This document shows, piece after piece, positions 62,746-64,000 of a stretch of DNA of 64,000 nt (the first letter of the stretch is position 1; every line of letters begins with the position of its first letter). The position numbers were made by a program, and so were the translations under genes. Under the pieces are notes generated by a model. The model had not been told where the DNA came from, searched no databases, and was given only the letters and a program-made list of their open reading frames with translations. Source of the stretch: Phaseolus vulgaris (taxonomy: Eukaryota > Streptophyta > Magnoliopsida > Fabales > Fabaceae); NCBI RefSeq assembly GCF_000499845.2, contig NC_023755.2:2780087-2844086 (forward strand), written 5' to 3'.

Positions 62746-63399
62746 CTTCAAAGAGAAAACAAAGGAAGAAAATGAAAATTGGTGAGAGAGAATGAAGAAA
62801 ATGGGACCTGTGGAATTGGAATTGGAATTGGAGGTGGTTGCGTGGCAGAGGCTGAAGATGCAATGTAACTGAGCGTCACACTGTTTGCATGCCAATTCAG
62901 TGCCACCTAACCTTTTCGCACTTCTTCTATCGGTTATGTCTTCATTTTTATATATATTAAATTATTTAGCTATGAATAGATGATTTGAGACGTAAACCGA
63001 GACACAAAGATAAATAAACATGAAGTATTTATCTTTTTTTTTACTTTAGGATTTTCATATTTTGAGTAATGGTATCTTTTTCCTCTCTTTCGTCATTTGT
63101 TGTTTTTTCTCTGTATGATTTTTTTTTACTGAAACATCTTCATGAAGATGTGTGAAATACTTCATGTTTATTTATCTAAGTTAGTTTGAAATTCCAATAA
63201 TTACAGTAAAATTTGAGTTCTTAATTATTTTGATTGTACGAATTCTTCATCTATTTTTCATTTATTTTTTAAATTCACTTTCAGGTTTCTTATGATTATG
63301 AGATGCATTTATTTTGATTTAAAATCTGAGTCATGTTTGGATTCTAAATATGAATTTAAATCTTGATTCAAATTTGTTCATCTTTTCAAATTTTAGAGA
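62746..63399. other. 5' flank of the channel gene with a 170-bp MITE
   Basis: 62746-62900 is the probable leader/promoter of the channel gene, with CT-rich and 'ggaattggaattggaattgg' repeats. 63008-63177 is a small element with perfect 22-bp inverted ends (AGATAAATAAACATGAAGTATT). No coding content. Confidence 0.6.
63008..63177. mobile_element. 170-bp MITE with 22-bp perfect inverted ends
   Basis: Left arm 63008-63029 and right arm 63156-63177 are exact reverse complements. Perfect arms suggest recent insertion. The superfamily cannot be assigned: no clear target duplication. Confidence 0.75.
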
Positions 63400-64000
63400 G
63401 GGTTTGTGAGTGACGGCTTGACTAGCTCTTGTCGGAAGAGATATTCTTGATCAGTATTTTCCCTAACTAATATGTGTGACAGGAAACTTGACATCACATT
63501 CTTGGATGTTGACTTAGAAAATGTAATTTTCCACGAGTAATAATGATGTGTCAAAATGTTCATTGAGTATTGGTTGACCACTAATGTCATATTTTGGGAC
63601 ACATTCATAGGTTTACAAATCCCATGAGACTACCTAAAATACTTTGATAGGGTGAAATTAGGTTTCTTGGGATACAAATTGAAGTTTGAATGTATGTCGG
63701 ACTCAAAACAACACTTATAGACCATAATGTGACAAGCACAACATTGATAAATTACATTGTAGTGAACACTTCATCATCATACAATCTCTTGTTAGATAGT
63801 CCATTGCTGAATAAGTGGAAAGTTGTGATCTCCTCAATCCAGTTTAAAGTTGAATTCCCAATAAGTAACTACTAGATTGATGTTTTAAAGCTAGATCACA
63901 CAATAACTTCAAAATTTTGTGAAGCAAGTCAAGCAATCAACGTCATATGTTAATCCTCATCCACACCAAGTCAACATCTTGGATTTGGATCATTGACTTT
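63400..64000 (+). mobile_element. Ty3/Gypsy gag-pol relic, retroviral-like protease region
   Basis: Plus-strand fragments in several frames match the Gypsy protease region: VIFWDTFIGLQIP (stop after it), then at 63690-63875 TLINYIVVNTSSSYNLLLDSP and VVISSIQFKVEFP, the usual end of that domain. QVNILDLD, near 63969-63992, fits the acidic linker before reverse transcriptase. Frameshifts and stops show it is dead. The element continues beyond the window. Confidence 0.75.

Noticed and set aside
62746..62895. Upstream extension of the OSCA-like protein
   Set aside because: No ATG in that stretch (only TTG); the family N-terminal helix starts at the ATG at 62745.
1..64000. CRISPR array, operon, riboswitch or other bacterial-type system
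   Set aside because: All recognisable genes are intron-containing plant nuclear genes; the direct repeats seen are irregular and transposon-derived.

Overview
This window is nuclear DNA from a flowering plant, most likely a legume of the bean/soybean type. The evidence is multi-exon genes with GT-AG introns in very AT-rich DNA, plant-only families (annexin pair, TIR-NB-LRR resistance gene, plastid FtsH-like protease, OSCA/CSC1-like channel), and Copia, Gypsy, L1 and MITE relics. The legume assignment rests on repeat and protein style only and was not checked by any search. Exon models were built by hand from splice signals; every junction given keeps the reading frame.

Layout. 1-1740: minus-strand Ty1/Copia relic split by a three-copy array of a short interspersed element. 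1890-4084 (+): last four exons of USB1, the U6 snRNA 3'-end exonuclease. 6539-9514 and 16920-19059 (+): two six-exon annexin genes of identical exon lengths, with a decayed extra first exon inside the first gene and a decayed annexin fragment between them. 11150-12200: L1-type LINE relic. 19060-24290: repeat-rich, no gene recognised, with a CACTA-type MITE and several duplications. 24298-24540 (-): small two-helix membrane protein. 26055-31864 (-): VIRESCENT3-like/FtsH-like M41 metalloprotease with a Copia relic in an intron. 33821-37874 (-): flavin-containing monooxygenase of the plant GS-OX-like type. 41158-45316 (-): intact five-exon TIR-NB-LRR gene with a C-terminal jelly-roll/Ig-like domain and a complete MITE in an intron. 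51310-62745 (-): ten-exon OSCA/CSC1-like osmosensitive cation channel with a 5.1-kb first intron. 63400-64000: Ty3/Gypsy protease relic running off the window.

The genes are individually transcribed and there is no operon-like logic. The clearest relationship is the annexin tandem family: two apparently functional genes, one decayed copy and one stray first exon, i.e. a local duplication history with possible exon replacement. I found no candidate for a new multi-gene system. The most useful novelties are the annexin first-exon duplication, conserved GC-AG introns in both annexins, three small retroposon insertions with readable target-site duplications in and beside the OSCA gene, and several unnamed interspersed repeat families with multiple copies in this window.
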